A stretch of 64,000 bases of DNA from an uncultured Clostridia bacterium. GTDB lineage: Bacteria; Bacillota; Clostridia; Oscillospirales; Oscillospiraceae. This document shows positions 25,390 through 34,613 of the stretch, piece after piece. Numbering within the stretch: the first letter of the stretch is position 1; each line of letters opens with the position of its first letter. Location of the stretch: the NCBI GenBank assembly GCA_947307255.1, contig CAMZIO010000002.1:39638-103637 (forward strand), in the 5' to 3' direction. Under the pieces are notes generated by a model. It was not told where the DNA came from. It made no database searches and worked only from the letters and a program-made list of their open reading frames with translations. Position numbers and translations under genes: made by a program.

Positions 25390-26837
25390 CCGATCACCCC
25401 CACGCGCACGCTCACCGCCGCGCTCGGCTTGGTGTCAGTGTAAAAGGTGATCGTCCCGCTGCCGAGCGCCTGTCCGTACTTGCAAATATTGTTCCACGCT
25501 TCCAGCGTTGCCGCGTCCGTCTGCCCTGCCGTCAGATTGAGGTCGAGGATCACGATTTTGCCGGACGCCACGCCCGTAACTGACACCTGCTGCGAGTACG
25601 GCGCGCTCGATCCCGTCCACCCGGCGGCGGTCAGGGAAACGGTCGTCTCGGCATGGGTGCTGACCGCTCCGGTCTTACCGTCCACGCTGGATACGGGAGC
25701 GGTTTGCAGCGCCGTATCCGCTTTGCCGAGGGAAGTCTGCACCGCGCTGGCAAGTGCACTTTTGGGGATTCCTGTGCTCGGCTTTTGATATGCCGTATCA
25801 GCCTTCCCCAGCGAGGTCTGCACGGCGCTTGCAAGGTCGGTTTTCGGGATGCCGGTGCTTGGCTTTTGATACGCGCTGTCCGCGGCGTCCAGGCTTCCCT
25901 GCACCCCGTCGGCCAGATCGCTCTTCGGGATCCCGCCGCTCGGCTTGGAATACGTCCCTTTTCCCGCAACAGCCGCATCGACGTAGGCAAATACGTCCTG
26001 CTCCTTCCCCGTTGGATCATAGATCTGCTTCGTCATGTCGCCCGCGCCCTGCCCGTCCGTGCCGTTCAGCACGTCAAAGCTCAGCGGATTGCTCGCCGGG
26101 TGCGTCGCATCGGTGATCGTGATCCGGTGGCCCCGCGGAATATCCTCCACGCTCACGCTCGGGCTCACGCCGTCCGCGCCCGGCGCACCGTCTGCGCCGT
26201 CCTGTCCGTCTTCCCCGTCCCGTCCGTTTGTGCCGTCTTGACCGTCGAACACGTCGAAGGTCAGCGGATTGCTCGCGCCGTGCGTCGCATCGGTGATCGT
26301 GATCCGATGGCCTCCGGCAACGTCGCTCACACGGATGGTCGGGCTCACGCCGTCCGACCCGTCTGCGCCCGGCGCGCCGGGCGCACCGTGCAGGCTTTCC
26401 AGCCAGTCCTCCAGCGTCCCCTCGTAACCCGCCTTTACCGCCAGCGCATAGGCGCTGATATAGTATTCCGGCGTCAAGGGGCAGCCGTAGGGCCGCTGCG
26501 CCGGCGCATACCGCTCTGCAAAATAGCGCACGAACTCGCCGTAGTGCGCGTTATACTCGGCCATGGTGTTCTGATACTTGTCATATTCGCCGTTGGCGTA
26601 GTCGATCTTCGCCTCCAGCCACAGCTCGTAAATATCGTCATACGGAGGCTTCACCAGCAGCGTGCGCGTCAGATCGTCCGCTGTATAGTGCAGCTGCTCC
26701 GCATCCGCCTCGCTCATCAAAAACACGCACAGCGCGATCCTTCCCTCCAGCGCGTTGAGCCACGCGATCTTCGTCGCCGTAGAAAAGGCGTTCGGCTTGA
26801 GCTCGTCCGCCATGGCCACGGCCTCCTGGATTGTCAT
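25386..26837 (-). CDS. Collagen-like tail fibre / adaptor
   Basis: A 483-residue protein. Residues 1-150 are helical and may attach to the tail. Two Gly-X-Y collagen-like stretches follow (GAPGAPGADGSDG and GRDGEDGQDGADGAPG), each ahead of a near-identical ~30-residue unit containing GHRITITDATH. Then comes a tandem repeat of about 20 residues (KPSTGIPKTDLASAVQTSL, three to four copies). The architecture is that of trimeric phage fibres or upper baseplate/adaptor proteins. The repeats are a likely site of slippage or recombination. Confidence 0.72.
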   Translation of the reverse strand: MTIQEAVAMADELKPNAFSTATKIAWLNALEGRIALCVFLMSEADAEQLHYTADDLTRTLLVKPPYDDIYELWLEAKIDYANGEYDKYQNTMAEYNAHYGEFVRYFAERYAPAQRPYGCPLTPEYYISAYALAVKAGYEGTLEDWLESLHGAPGAPGADGSDGVSPTIRVSDVAGGHRITITDATHGASNPLTFDVFDGQDGTNGRDGEDGQDGADGAPGADGVSPSVSVEDIPRGHRITITDATHPASNPLSFDVLNGTDGQGAGDMTKQIYDPTGKEQDVFAYVDAAVAGKGTYSKPSGGIPKSDLADGVQGSLDAADSAYQKPSTGIPKTDLASAVQTSLGKADTAYQKPSTGIPKSALASAVQTSLGKADTALQTAPVSSVDGKTGAVSTHAETTVSLTAAGWTGSSAPYSQQVSVTGVASGKIVILDLNLTAGQTDAATLEAWNNICKYGQALGSGTITFYTDTKPSAAVSVRVGVIG

Positions 26838-26856
26838 GCTCTTTTCTCCTTCCTGT

Positions 26857-26885
26857 CAAAAAGGGCGGGGCGTTCTGCCCCGCCC
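26857..26885 (-). terminator. Terminator after the head genes
   Basis: A 9-bp stem, GGGCGGGGC with GCCCCGCCC (26863-26871 and 26877-26885), is followed on the minus strand by TTTTTGA. It separates the head module from the fibre module. Confidence 0.78.
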
Positions 26886-26891
26886 CCTCTC

Positions 26892-27125
26892 TCACGCGCC
26901 GGTGGAAAGCTTCGTTACCAGTGCGTTATACTTGGTCTTCAGCTCGTTGGCCAGCGTTACCACCGCGTCGAACTCCGCCTTCGTCGGGGCCGATCCCGCC
27001 GCGGCCGCACCGTTTTCCGCGCTCACCTGGTACGTGCTCGCCGTCAGACCGTTGAGCTTTTGCGTGCCTCCGACCTCCAGGTCGCCCATTACCTCCAGAT
27101 TCGTTACTCTCGTCGCGTTGTCCAT
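26892..27125 (-). CDS. Small head-associated (possible head fibre) protein
   Basis: A 77-residue protein with a beta-like N-terminal half (VTNLEVMGDLEVGGTQKL) and a helical C-terminal half (KAEFDAVVTLANELKTKYNALV). It directly follows the capsid gene and its layout resembles phi29-type head-fibre proteins. Assignment rests on size, layout and position only. Strong AAGGAGGCG site. Confidence 0.5.
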   Translation of the reverse strand: MDNATRVTNLEVMGDLEVGGTQKLNGLTASTYQVSAENGAAAAGSAPTKAEFDAVVTLANELKTKYNALVTKLSTGA

Positions 27126-27137
27126 CTTCGCGCCTCC

Positions 27138-28136
27138 TTACAGGCTGTTGCCGCCGCTCATGCCGCCGGCCGCCGCGAATCGCCAGTCGTTAAAGGCCGC
27201 GTTGAAGCGGCTGCGGCCGCGCCAAACGTTCGCGTCGGTGTTCTCGTCGATCGTCGAGCGTACGGCCAGCTCGATGCGGTCATTCCACACCGCGCCGCCG
27301 TAGGTTTCGTTGTACTTGCTGTCCAGCAGCATCCACGGCGCGGTACCGCCCGTGACAAACTGGTTGAGATAGCTCCACACGATCACGTTCCAACGGCCGT
27401 ACTGGTAGTTGAATGCGTTGTTCGCCGTAACCGGGTCTTTATCCGCGCCGATGGCGGCAAACACGGCCTTCTTCAGATCCGCGTCCTCCGGGATCACGAT
27501 GGTGTCCGGCGCCACGTCCAGGATCTCGTCGTTGTCGCCGCGGAACAGGTGCATCTTGGTTTCCAGCTTGCCCAGCGCGTCTGCGCTGAATGCGTCGGAG
27601 AAGCAGTTGCACTGGTTCGCGCCCTTGACCTTGGCCGTGTGGCCGGTGTGGAACAGGCTCTTCCCGTCCGCCGCCTTCAGGTCGAAGGTCTTTCCGCGGT
27701 AGCTCACGGCGTTGTTCCCGTTCAGCGCGCCGCCGAACAGCGCCGCGCCGAACATTTCGCGCGTGCGGCCGTAGCTCGTCATAAAGGCTGCCGGGCGTGC
27801 GCGCAGATCCAGCAGCTTGCTGTCCTCGATGATTTCCGCGCTGATGCGGAAGCTGTCCTTCCAGGTGTCGTATACCAGCAGCTTCTTGTAGCCCTCCTGC
27901 ATTCCGTCCGTCGGATACGCGCCGTTTTCTCCCACGGGGTTAAAACCGCTCATCGCGGTCATCGTGGTCAGCAGGTCGCCGTAGTTTTCGCTCTTTCCCA
28001 TCAAAAACAGATTTTTGAGCACGCTGGTCTGCTCGAACTGCTCGCCGCGCTGCTCGATAAACATACGGATCGGCGCCTGACAGTTGCCGTATACGCTGTC
28101 GTTGAGGCCGCTGCCCTCAGAAAATACAATATTCAT
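27138..28136 (-). CDS. Major capsid protein
   Basis: A 332-residue protein in the canonical place after the scaffold and a small head protein. Sequence patterns such as LLTTMTAMSGFNPVGENGAY and the extended DTWKDSFRISAEIIEDSK resemble an HK97-fold coat protein (extended loop, then a spine helix). It would form the icosahedral shell around the portal. AAGGGAG site upstream. Family membership is inferred from context and size. Confidence 0.82.
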   Translation of the reverse strand: MNIVFSEGSGLNDSVYGNCQAPIRMFIEQRGEQFEQTSVLKNLFLMGKSENYGDLLTTMTAMSGFNPVGENGAYPTDGMQEGYKKLLVYDTWKDSFRISAEIIEDSKLLDLRARPAAFMTSYGRTREMFGAALFGGALNGNNAVSYRGKTFDLKAADGKSLFHTGHTAKVKGANQCNCFSDAFSADALGKLETKMHLFRGDNDEILDVAPDTIVIPEDADLKKAVFAAIGADKDPVTANNAFNYQYGRWNVIVWSYLNQFVTGGTAPWMLLDSKYNETYGGAVWNDRIELAVRSTIDENTDANVWRGRSRFNAAFNDWRFAAAGGMSGGNSL

Positions 28137-28182
28137 TCTCGCTTAACTCCCTTCCCGGTTCGTTCGTCTTTTCTTTTGCCGC

Positions 28183-28584
28183 TCAGAAGCGGACCCAAAC
28201 CTTGCCGCCGGCGCCGCTTGCGGCCGCCTCGTCAAAGTCCACGACCTCCGCCACGCCGCTTGTTTTCGTCGCCGTAACCTGCAGGCCGTCGCTGGCGTGC
28301 AGCGTTACCTTGTCGCCCTTTTTGATCGCCGCGAAGCTCGCGCTGTTCGTGGTTTCATAGATCACGTCCTTCTCCACGCGGATCACGGGGATAATATCCC
28401 CCGCTGCGAGCGCGCTCTCCTTTTCCGCCATGCTGATATACGTCGGCGCGGTCGTTCCCGTGGCGATTGCCAGGTTTCCGCTGCTCTGGACAAGCGCCAT
28501 GCCCACCTTCGGCGTAATTGCGCTGCACGGCAGATATTCCCACGGGGTTACAGCCCCGTCCTTGCTTTTGGCCGGAATAAACAT
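28183..28584 (-). CDS. Capsid decoration-like protein
   Basis: A 133-residue beta-rich protein with a Gly/Ala-rich end, encoded between scaffold and capsid genes. Stretches such as GMALVQSSGNLAIATG and DKVTLHASDGLQVTA suggest a small beta-tulip or beta-barrel domain like those of capsid decoration proteins. Not matched to a named family. AAGGAAG site upstream. Confidence 0.6.
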   Translation of the reverse strand: MFIPAKSKDGAVTPWEYLPCSAITPKVGMALVQSSGNLAIATGTTAPTYISMAEKESALAAGDIIPVIRVEKDVIYETTNSASFAAIKKGDKVTLHASDGLQVTATKTSGVAEVVDFDEAAASGAGGKVWVRF

Positions 28585-28590
28585 CTTCCC

Positions 28591-29592
28591 TTACTTCCTT
28601 TCGTTGTACTTGTTGTAGTAGCGTCGGATCTCTTCCTCCGAGGCGTTCGGATTTATCAGCCGGAACATCTGCATCTGATCCTGCGGCACGCTCGCGCTGC
28701 CGCTTCCGCGGCTCACGCCCGCGCCGTTGAGATGGTCCTTGCTGCGCGCCAGCTGCAGCGCCTGCTGCTTTGCCGCCTCCGCCCGCCGCGCGGCAAGCCG
28801 GTCGTAGTTGGCCAGCTTATAAGCATCGACGAAGCTGTTGCCGCGCCGGACGTAATCGTAGAACTCCTTGGCGTTGTCCATGCGCAGCAGATCCTCCACG
28901 CGCTCCAGCTTCGCCTCAGGATCCAGCTCGTTGATCTCCTTGATCTCCGCCTCAGCTCTCGCCTGCGCCGCAGCAAGCTCGTTCGCTCGCTTGGCCTCCT
29001 CGCTCGCGCGGATCACCTCGTTTGCCCGCTGTACGATCGGGTTCTCGCTGATCGCCCGTTCGAGCGTCTCCCGGCTCAGCTTCCCGCTTTGCAGCTCCTG
29101 CTCCATCTTTTCCTCGTCATAGGATCGCTTCCAGCTCCGGAACTCCTCCATCGTCGTGATCGGCTTCCCTGTGAGCGAATCGGTCAGTCCCGCCGAGGCG
29201 AAAAACTCCTTCATCGCCTCGTCGTGGTTTTTCCGCTCCTCCGCTCTTGCGGCGGTTACCGCGCGGTCGATTGCCTCCTGCTGCTCGCGCCTGCGCCTCG
29301 CTGCGGCCTGTTCACGCCTCTCCTGCGCACTCTGCTGCGGTGCAGGCTCGGCGGTGTCCTGCTCGTTTTCGCCTCTCTCCGCGCCGTCTGCGCCCTCCTG
29401 CGCTGCCTCAGCGCCGTCTTCGCCTTGCTCCTGCGCAGCGGCTTGCGTCTGCATCACCGCCTCGCCGGTTTCCCCCGGCTGCTGCAATGCCTCGCCGCCT
29501 TCCCCCTGCGGCGCTCCCTGTCCGCCGGCGTCCTCGGCCGGCCGCTCAAGGCCAAAGGCCTCAAAGATCTGATCCTCATGCATTTCAGGCAT
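28591..29592 (-). CDS. Capsid scaffolding protein
   Basis: About 333 residues, extremely acidic and helical, rich in Glu, Gln and Ala (residues ~20-110), with a C-terminal basic/Gly segment. This composition and the place between portal and capsid genes fit a scaffold that directs shell assembly and then leaves. I prefer the ATG at 29592 (MPEMHEDQIFEAF), which has AGGAG six bases ahead; the track starts 11 codons earlier with no better site. Confidence 0.78.
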   Translation of the reverse strand: MPEMHEDQIFEAFGLERPAEDAGGQGAPQGEGGEALQQPGETGEAVMQTQAAAQEQGEDGAEAAQEGADGAERGENEQDTAEPAPQQSAQERREQAAARRRREQQEAIDRAVTAARAEERKNHDEAMKEFFASAGLTDSLTGKPITTMEEFRSWKRSYDEEKMEQELQSGKLSRETLERAISENPIVQRANEVIRASEEAKRANELAAAQARAEAEIKEINELDPEAKLERVEDLLRMDNAKEFYDYVRRGNSFVDAYKLANYDRLAARRAEAAKQQALQLARSKDHLNGAGVSRGSGSASVPQDQMQMFRLINPNASEEEIRRYYNKYNERK

Positions 29593-29702
29593 ATCTTTCT
29601 CCTGCGGCCCTTCGGCCGCTGCCATTTTCCCGCTCTTGGCGTGCGATATGTGTTCGCGTCATTTTCCCGCGTTGACATGCGACCCGTCTTGCTTTGCGGC
29701 TC

Positions 29703-29834
29703 TTACTTTTTGCCGCTGCGCAGGTCGCTGCCGGTCTTCACCGTGCCCTTCTTCTGCGGCACGGTCTGCTTCGGCGCCTGCACCACCTGCGTGCCGGTGT
29801 TCTGGATCTTGCCGGCATATGCGTTCGTCTCCAT
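29703..29834 (-). CDS. 43-residue phage protein between portal and scaffold
   Basis: Absent from the ORF track. Behind a very strong AAAGGAGGGGG site the frame reads METNAYAGKIQNTGTQVVQ and continues with a basic Lys/Pro/Gly tail ending TGSDLRSGKK. Small basic proteins of this type lie at the same place in related prophages as far as I recall; it may be a head-completion or packaging factor. Function not known. Confidence 0.65.
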   Translation of the reverse strand: METNAYAGKIQNTGTQVVQAPKQTVPQKKGTVKTGSDLRSGKK

Positions 29835-29874
29835 CGTTCCCCCTCCTTTCCTGTGGATTTCTTATCGTCTCGCC

Positions 29875-32013
29875 TCACGGCGCTGCGACCATCCCCATAT
29901 CCCGCGCCGCGTCCTGCTGCGCCTGTTGCTCGATCCGGGAAACCAGCTCCGGCGGCACCTGCTCCTCGGCCGCGCCCTGCGACGGCTGCATCTGCTGCAT
30001 CATTGCCTGCTGCTGCATCTGCATCTGCTGCATCTGCTGCATCTGCTGCATCATCGCCGCCTGCTCCTGCTCGCGCTGCAGGCGATCCTCCAGATACTTC
30101 TTCGTTTCTGCCGCGCCCGGATAGTGCAGCATCTCCATTTTTCCCCAGAACAGGATCAGCGTCTCCGTGCTCTTCGGATCGCCGAATGCCCCGCTCTCTA
30201 GATTCATCCTCGTCTCCTGCCACATGGCCTCGCGGTTGCTCTCCAGCGGTGCGCTCGTGTCTGTGGAAAAAAGAAACTGATCGTTCCACCACCAGGCTCC
30301 GTCCCCGTCCCGCTCCAGGAAGTCGTAGCGGCTGATCTCCTCGTGCATCGTCTCGCCCTTATAATCCTGATAGCTCACCGGCCGCGGCTCGTCGGAGTAG
30401 GCGAGGAAAAACTTGAACATCAGCTCAAACAGATGCGCGTACGCCGCGTTTTTCATTACGCGTTTGCTCTCCAGCCGTCCCGCCGCCTGCGCCGCGGAAA
30501 ACTCCTTGGCTTTTCCGCTCGTTGCGGTCGTGTCCTTCCGGCCCTGGAAGCTGTCCGTAATGCCCAGCGTCTGCCGCGCCTCCTCGTACACCACCGAACG
30601 GTAGGCCATCTCGTACTGCAGATTCCCGGTAAAATCGTGCACCTGGATCAATGCGGCGTCCTGCGCGTTGCCCACATACATCAGCTCGCTGTCTTCCGGG
30701 TCAAATCGGATGTCCGCACGATCCGGCGCACTGATGCGCGTCCCCGCCTTGACGATGCGGTCAATGATCTTTTGGCTCAGGCGGTTGTACGTATTCTGCT
30801 GGTCCTCGATCACGTCCGCGTCGGAATTTCCCAGCAGCTTGCCGTACACGCTCACGCTCTTTTGCAGCACGATCGGGAAAACGTCCGGCTTGTAGAACGG
30901 GATCTGCGTCGGCGTCATGACGGCGTTGCCGTCCTCGTCGAATCCCGCCCGCTCGCCGGGGATCTCCAGTCCCGCCGCGGTCGTAAACGGCACCATGATC
31001 TGCTCGCTTTCTTGCGGCCTGCTCTCAAACTTCCTTCCGCCGCAGTACGGGCAGGCCCCGCCGTCGTAGCGCTCCTGCTCCACGGCTGCCACGGGGAGCT
31101 GCTCCAGCGCTCCGGCCGCGCCGCCCAGCACGCCCAGCGCTGCCGCGATCCTCTGTCCCGCCGCGGCCTCGTCCGTCTCGCTCTCCGGCGCCTGTGCCAC
31201 GGCGGCGCGGTTGCTGATGACCTGCCCCGGCAGCGGTTTCACCCTGCCGCATTTTGCGCACACCGGCTGTCTCCGTGCCTGATAATCCTCCAGATCCTCC
31301 AGCACCGTGTCGTTGCACCAAACGTAGCGATCATATCCGCCGTTTTCTCCGCGCGCATAGCCCACGTACAGCGTTACGGCGTCCTCCTGGCGCGCCGCCT
31401 CCGTGCCGCGTACCTCCGGCTCGCTCTCGCTCTCCCGGCTCACGTCCTTGCCGTACCGGCGGCGTACCGCCTCCTTGGTCGTTGGATACTTCGTGATCCA
31501 CCAGTCCATATCCTCGATCGCCGTGTAGACGCCCGGCTGCGGCGCGAATTGTTTCGGGTGCAGCAGCTGCACCTCGATCTCGCCCACGGTCTCGTGCGTG
31601 CGCCTGCGGTTGTCCCAGTCCACCATCCAGCCCGCCGCACCCTGCAGCGGCACGGTGCGCTCAGCCATGTCGTTCATCTCTTCAAACGGCAGGCGGTCCA
31701 GCTCGTTGCGCAGCCAGTGCTCGATCTTCGCCGCGAGGGCCTCGTCTCCCGCCCGGCGCGGCGTAACCTTCGGCTGCGGGATGCTGGACGAGACGCAGCT
31801 CTCGATGTTCTCAAAAATCAAATTGCGCACGTGGCTCGTCTTCTTCCTGCTGCCGTCGCGTTTCACGTCGCCGCGCACGAGCGGCTTGATCTCCCGCTCC
31901 CCGGCATACAGCTTTTCGCGGTGGTCCATCGCCGCCTCAAGCTGCCCGTATTCCCGCTCGCTCTGCGCAAGTCTCTCCTGCCACAGCGCCAGCTTTCCGT
32001 CTTTTTTCTGCAT
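29875..32013 (-). CDS. Portal protein, P22-like
   Basis: A 712-residue portal, close in length to P22 gp1 (725). It forms the dodecameric DNA channel at one vertex. The position directly after the large terminase, and the stretch SKIPQPKV-like ESCVSSSIPQPKVTPRR near the N-terminus, fit. There is an insert with two CxxC pairs (CAKCGRVKPL and CPYCGGRKF) that could hold zinc, which is unusual for a portal. The C-terminus is Met/Gln-rich (QMQQMQQMQ...). Start has GGAGGAGG. Confidence 0.85.
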   Translation of the reverse strand: MQKKDGKLALWQERLAQSEREYGQLEAAMDHREKLYAGEREIKPLVRGDVKRDGSRKKTSHVRNLIFENIESCVSSSIPQPKVTPRRAGDEALAAKIEHWLRNELDRLPFEEMNDMAERTVPLQGAAGWMVDWDNRRRTHETVGEIEVQLLHPKQFAPQPGVYTAIEDMDWWITKYPTTKEAVRRRYGKDVSRESESEPEVRGTEAARQEDAVTLYVGYARGENGGYDRYVWCNDTVLEDLEDYQARRQPVCAKCGRVKPLPGQVISNRAAVAQAPESETDEAAAGQRIAAALGVLGGAAGALEQLPVAAVEQERYDGGACPYCGGRKFESRPQESEQIMVPFTTAAGLEIPGERAGFDEDGNAVMTPTQIPFYKPDVFPIVLQKSVSVYGKLLGNSDADVIEDQQNTYNRLSQKIIDRIVKAGTRISAPDRADIRFDPEDSELMYVGNAQDAALIQVHDFTGNLQYEMAYRSVVYEEARQTLGITDSFQGRKDTTATSGKAKEFSAAQAAGRLESKRVMKNAAYAHLFELMFKFFLAYSDEPRPVSYQDYKGETMHEEISRYDFLERDGDGAWWWNDQFLFSTDTSAPLESNREAMWQETRMNLESGAFGDPKSTETLILFWGKMEMLHYPGAAETKKYLEDRLQREQEQAAMMQQMQQMQQMQMQQQAMMQQMQPSQGAAEEQVPPELVSRIEQQAQQDAARDMGMVAAP

Positions 32014-32031
32014 GTTCGGCCTCCTCCGTCG

Positions 32032-33738
32032 TTATCGCTTCGGCTCGCCCCAGGTCTGCAGCAGCATTGCCCGCTGCTCCCTCGTGGCCCGCTCGTAGTC
32101 CTCCCATTGATCCTTCGTCCACTCAACGCCCGCCGGCTCTGTTTTCGCCACGCGCGTCTCCTGCTGCGTGCGTACGTGCCAGGCGATCGCCGCCGCCATT
32201 ACCAGGTCGTCGTGCTCTCCCTCAGCCGCCGCGGGCCGCTCCGTCTCGTCGCGCACGAAGGTCAGCATCTCGCGCAGCAGATCCGCGCTTGCGATCAGCT
32301 CCGGCGTCAGCCTCGCGACCGTCTGCAGCCCCGCCAGCATCAGCGGCCTTGTCCGCGCGTCGGTCCGCCAGCCGAACTTCTTCACGTTCAACGCCCGCGT
32401 AACGTCGTCGGGCTTCTCCCGCACGTACAGCCTCGGATAGCCCCACTCCTCCAGCTTGCGCTCCGGATAGGTGGAAAAGTTGATCTCCACGCCGATCAGC
32501 GCGCCGCCGAAGTAGTGTCCCAGGCAGTAAAGCTGCTGCGCGAAGTATAGCTCACTCCCGCCGTCGTAGAGCAGCTGCGCGCGCTGCGCGCCGTCCACGT
32601 TGTCGACCGCAACCGCCGCGAAGCGATCGCTGCCGTCTCCGGCCGTGTCGGCGCCGATCACGTAGGGGCGCCCCTCCTTCGGCCGCTCCCAGAGCAGCAC
32701 CTCGCCGTCCGGGTCGTCCTGCCACCGCCAGTCCGTCGGCCGCAGATCCGCGCCCTCGCCAAAGACGAAGCGCCCCCGTGCAATGGCCGGCGGCGCAGCC
32801 TGCAGCCGCAGCAGCACGTTCGCATTGTCAAAGTACGGCCGTCCGCTCATCAAAAACGCCTCTTCCGGACAGCTCGGATATTCCTGGCGGAATTTCTCCT
32901 CGTCGCCGCGCAGGTTGCTTGCGATGCACCAGCGCCGCCAGGATAGCTGTTCGTCGTCCAGGCCGTAGGCCTCGCGCAGCCTTTCCTCCTCCGCGGTCCA
33001 TTCCGTCCCCGGCGGCACCGCCTTGCGGTAGCCCGGCTCCTCAAACCATGGAAAAAACACCGGCCGAAAGCCGTTTCTCCCGCTCACCGCGTCGTCCCAA
33101 AATGTTTTGAACGCGTTGAAGCCGTTCGGCGTAGTCTCGATCACCACCGCCGTGTCCCTGTCGTCCGGCACGGCCTGCAGCAATCCGTCCAGCGTCTCGT
33201 TCATCCGCGGCCAGAACGCCGCCTCGCTCGCGTGCACGTTGGTCAGCGTGTCGCTTCGGCCAATGCCCTTTCCCCCCGCCGTTACGCAGCGGATCGAGCT
33301 CATCAACCCGGGATTCCTCGCCTTTTCTCCCTCGTCCTTCGTCGGATTTTCAAAAACGATCTCCTGCGCGTTGCTGCTCTTGCGCATTGGCCTCAGCGCC
33401 TCCGGCAGGTGATCGAAAAACAATTTGTTCATGCGGAACAGGTTCGCCGTCGCGTCCTCCACGTGCGCAATGATCATCGTGCGCACCATCGGCCGCGTCG
33501 CAGCGTCCTGAAAAAAGCAGGCCTCGATGATCGTTGAGAAGCCCAGTTGCCGCGCCTTGAGCACCACGATCCGCACGGGCCGTCCCGCCGCGTGCTCTTC
33601 CCGCATGACCTCCAGCAGCCTCTCCTGAGCCGGCTTGAGCCGCAGCCGCGTCAGCTTCGACCGCTTATCCCGGATCCACAAAAAGCGCTCGATGTAAAAG
33701 CGCGGATCTTTGATTTTTTGCAGCAGCTCCGCCGTCAA
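32032..33738 (-). CDS. terL: Terminase large subunit
   Basis: A 568-residue packaging ATPase/nuclease. Visible are the Walker A variant VVLKARQLGFSTI (near residue 58), the family stretch HASEAAFWP, the coupling-type motif VIETTPNG, and the C-terminal RNase H-like nuclease start VIGADTAGDGSDRFAAVAVDN (near 360). It cuts concatemeric DNA and drives it into the prohead. The start is a TTG overlapping the stop of the small subunit (TTGA), with GGAGGGCGG ahead. Confidence 0.93.
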   Translation of the reverse strand: MTAELLQKIKDPRFYIERFLWIRDKRSKLTRLRLKPAQERLLEVMREEHAAGRPVRIVVLKARQLGFSTIIEACFFQDAATRPMVRTMIIAHVEDATANLFRMNKLFFDHLPEALRPMRKSSNAQEIVFENPTKDEGEKARNPGLMSSIRCVTAGGKGIGRSDTLTNVHASEAAFWPRMNETLDGLLQAVPDDRDTAVVIETTPNGFNAFKTFWDDAVSGRNGFRPVFFPWFEEPGYRKAVPPGTEWTAEEERLREAYGLDDEQLSWRRWCIASNLRGDEEKFRQEYPSCPEEAFLMSGRPYFDNANVLLRLQAAPPAIARGRFVFGEGADLRPTDWRWQDDPDGEVLLWERPKEGRPYVIGADTAGDGSDRFAAVAVDNVDGAQRAQLLYDGGSELYFAQQLYCLGHYFGGALIGVEINFSTYPERKLEEWGYPRLYVREKPDDVTRALNVKKFGWRTDARTRPLMLAGLQTVARLTPELIASADLLREMLTFVRDETERPAAAEGEHDDLVMAAAIAWHVRTQQETRVAKTEPAGVEWTKDQWEDYERATREQRAMLLQTWGEPKR

Positions 33739-34262
33739 TACGTCCGCCCTCCTCCGAGCGCGGAAAGCAGCTCCTCCAGCGTCCCGCCGCGCTCTGTTCT
33801 CGCCGGCGCGTCATAGCCCAAGAGCTTACTCAGCTGCTCGATGGCCTTGGCCGCTCCCCGCGCGTCGAACCGCCACTCTCCGCTATTGACCCACGCCTTG
33901 CTCTCGCTGTCCCATATCTGTACCGGCTCGGCGCTCATGCACCTGCGGTAGATCTCCAGCATCTTGAGCACCAGCGTCTCTCTGGACACGTCCATGTCCT
34001 CCACGCTCTCGCGGATCAGCGCTGCGCGGTAGGCCCGCACACGCGCATCCCGCAGCAGACGCGAGGCCTGCACCGCCGCGCTGGCGCCTTTCGCCCCGGG
34101 CTTGTACCCTGCGCGGATCGCGGCCTGCGTCCCGTTTAGGTCAACGACGTACTCGCGCGCGAATCGCGCTTCCCGCTCGTCCAGATACGCCTCAATCTCG
34201 CCGGCCGTCATGCGCTCCGCCGCCTGCGCGTCAAACTGCTTCTTGTCCTTTCTGCGTGCCAT
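33735..34262 (-). CDS. terS: Terminase small subunit
   Basis: A 175-residue DNA-recognition subunit with a helix-turn-helix-type region around EARFAREYVVDLNGTQAAIRAG, common in this family, then a long helical oligomerisation region and an acidic/Gly C-terminus. ATG at 34262 with GGAGGGAGC; the longer track start is not used. Directly coupled to terL. Confidence 0.87.
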   Translation of the reverse strand: MARRKDKKQFDAQAAERMTAGEIEAYLDEREARFAREYVVDLNGTQAAIRAGYKPGAKGASAAVQASRLLRDARVRAYRAALIRESVEDMDVSRETLVLKMLEIYRRCMSAEPVQIWDSESKAWVNSGEWRFDARGAAKAIEQLSKLLGYDAPARTERGGTLEELLSALGGGRTY

Positions 34263-34426
34263 GCTCCCTCCGCCTTTTTCCCTCCCACCGTCCCACTGCA
34301 AGAGGCTCCACCATCCCGCCGCGGCGTCCTTCTTTGCGCCGAAGGCGGCGCCCGCCGCTCCGGGTGCTCCTCTTTTTGCTCTGTCTTCATCATAATCCGG
34401 GTCGACCGTCTGAAATCACGGACTTT

Positions 34427-34576
34427 AAAAACCAATTTTCCCTCACAGCGCAAGGGAAAATCGGTATTCTGCCACCCCGCCCCATGAAAAGCAGGGGCAC
34501 GGAAGCCGCACGCGCAGCGCAATCCGTGCCCCTTGAAAGGAGGGTACCGATCATGCGGCCTCGGTACCACGGCCGC
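34427..34576 (-). promoter_or_regulatory. Hairpin cluster ahead of terS (within the 34263-34613 gap)
   Basis: No convincing gene lies in 34263-34613. Minus-strand order: a hairpin pairing 34555-34560 with 34571-34576, overlapped by an alternative 8-bp hairpin pairing 34543-34550 with 34561-34568; a 10-bp stem (34494-34503 with 34523-34532); and a 9-bp ATTTTCCCT stem (34435-34443 with 34453-34461) followed by TTTTT, a good intrinsic terminator shape. This could end early transcription and control entry into the late operon; it may also contain the packaging site. Confidence 0.55.
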
Positions 34577-34613
34577 AAGAGACCCGCCGGCTACTCGCCG
34601 TCGCGTCCCGTAT

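Noticed and set aside
34208-34570. A 120-codon minus-strand ORF ahead of terS.
   Set aside because: Overlaps terS in another frame, Arg-rich and without a recognisable pattern; the region is full of hairpins.
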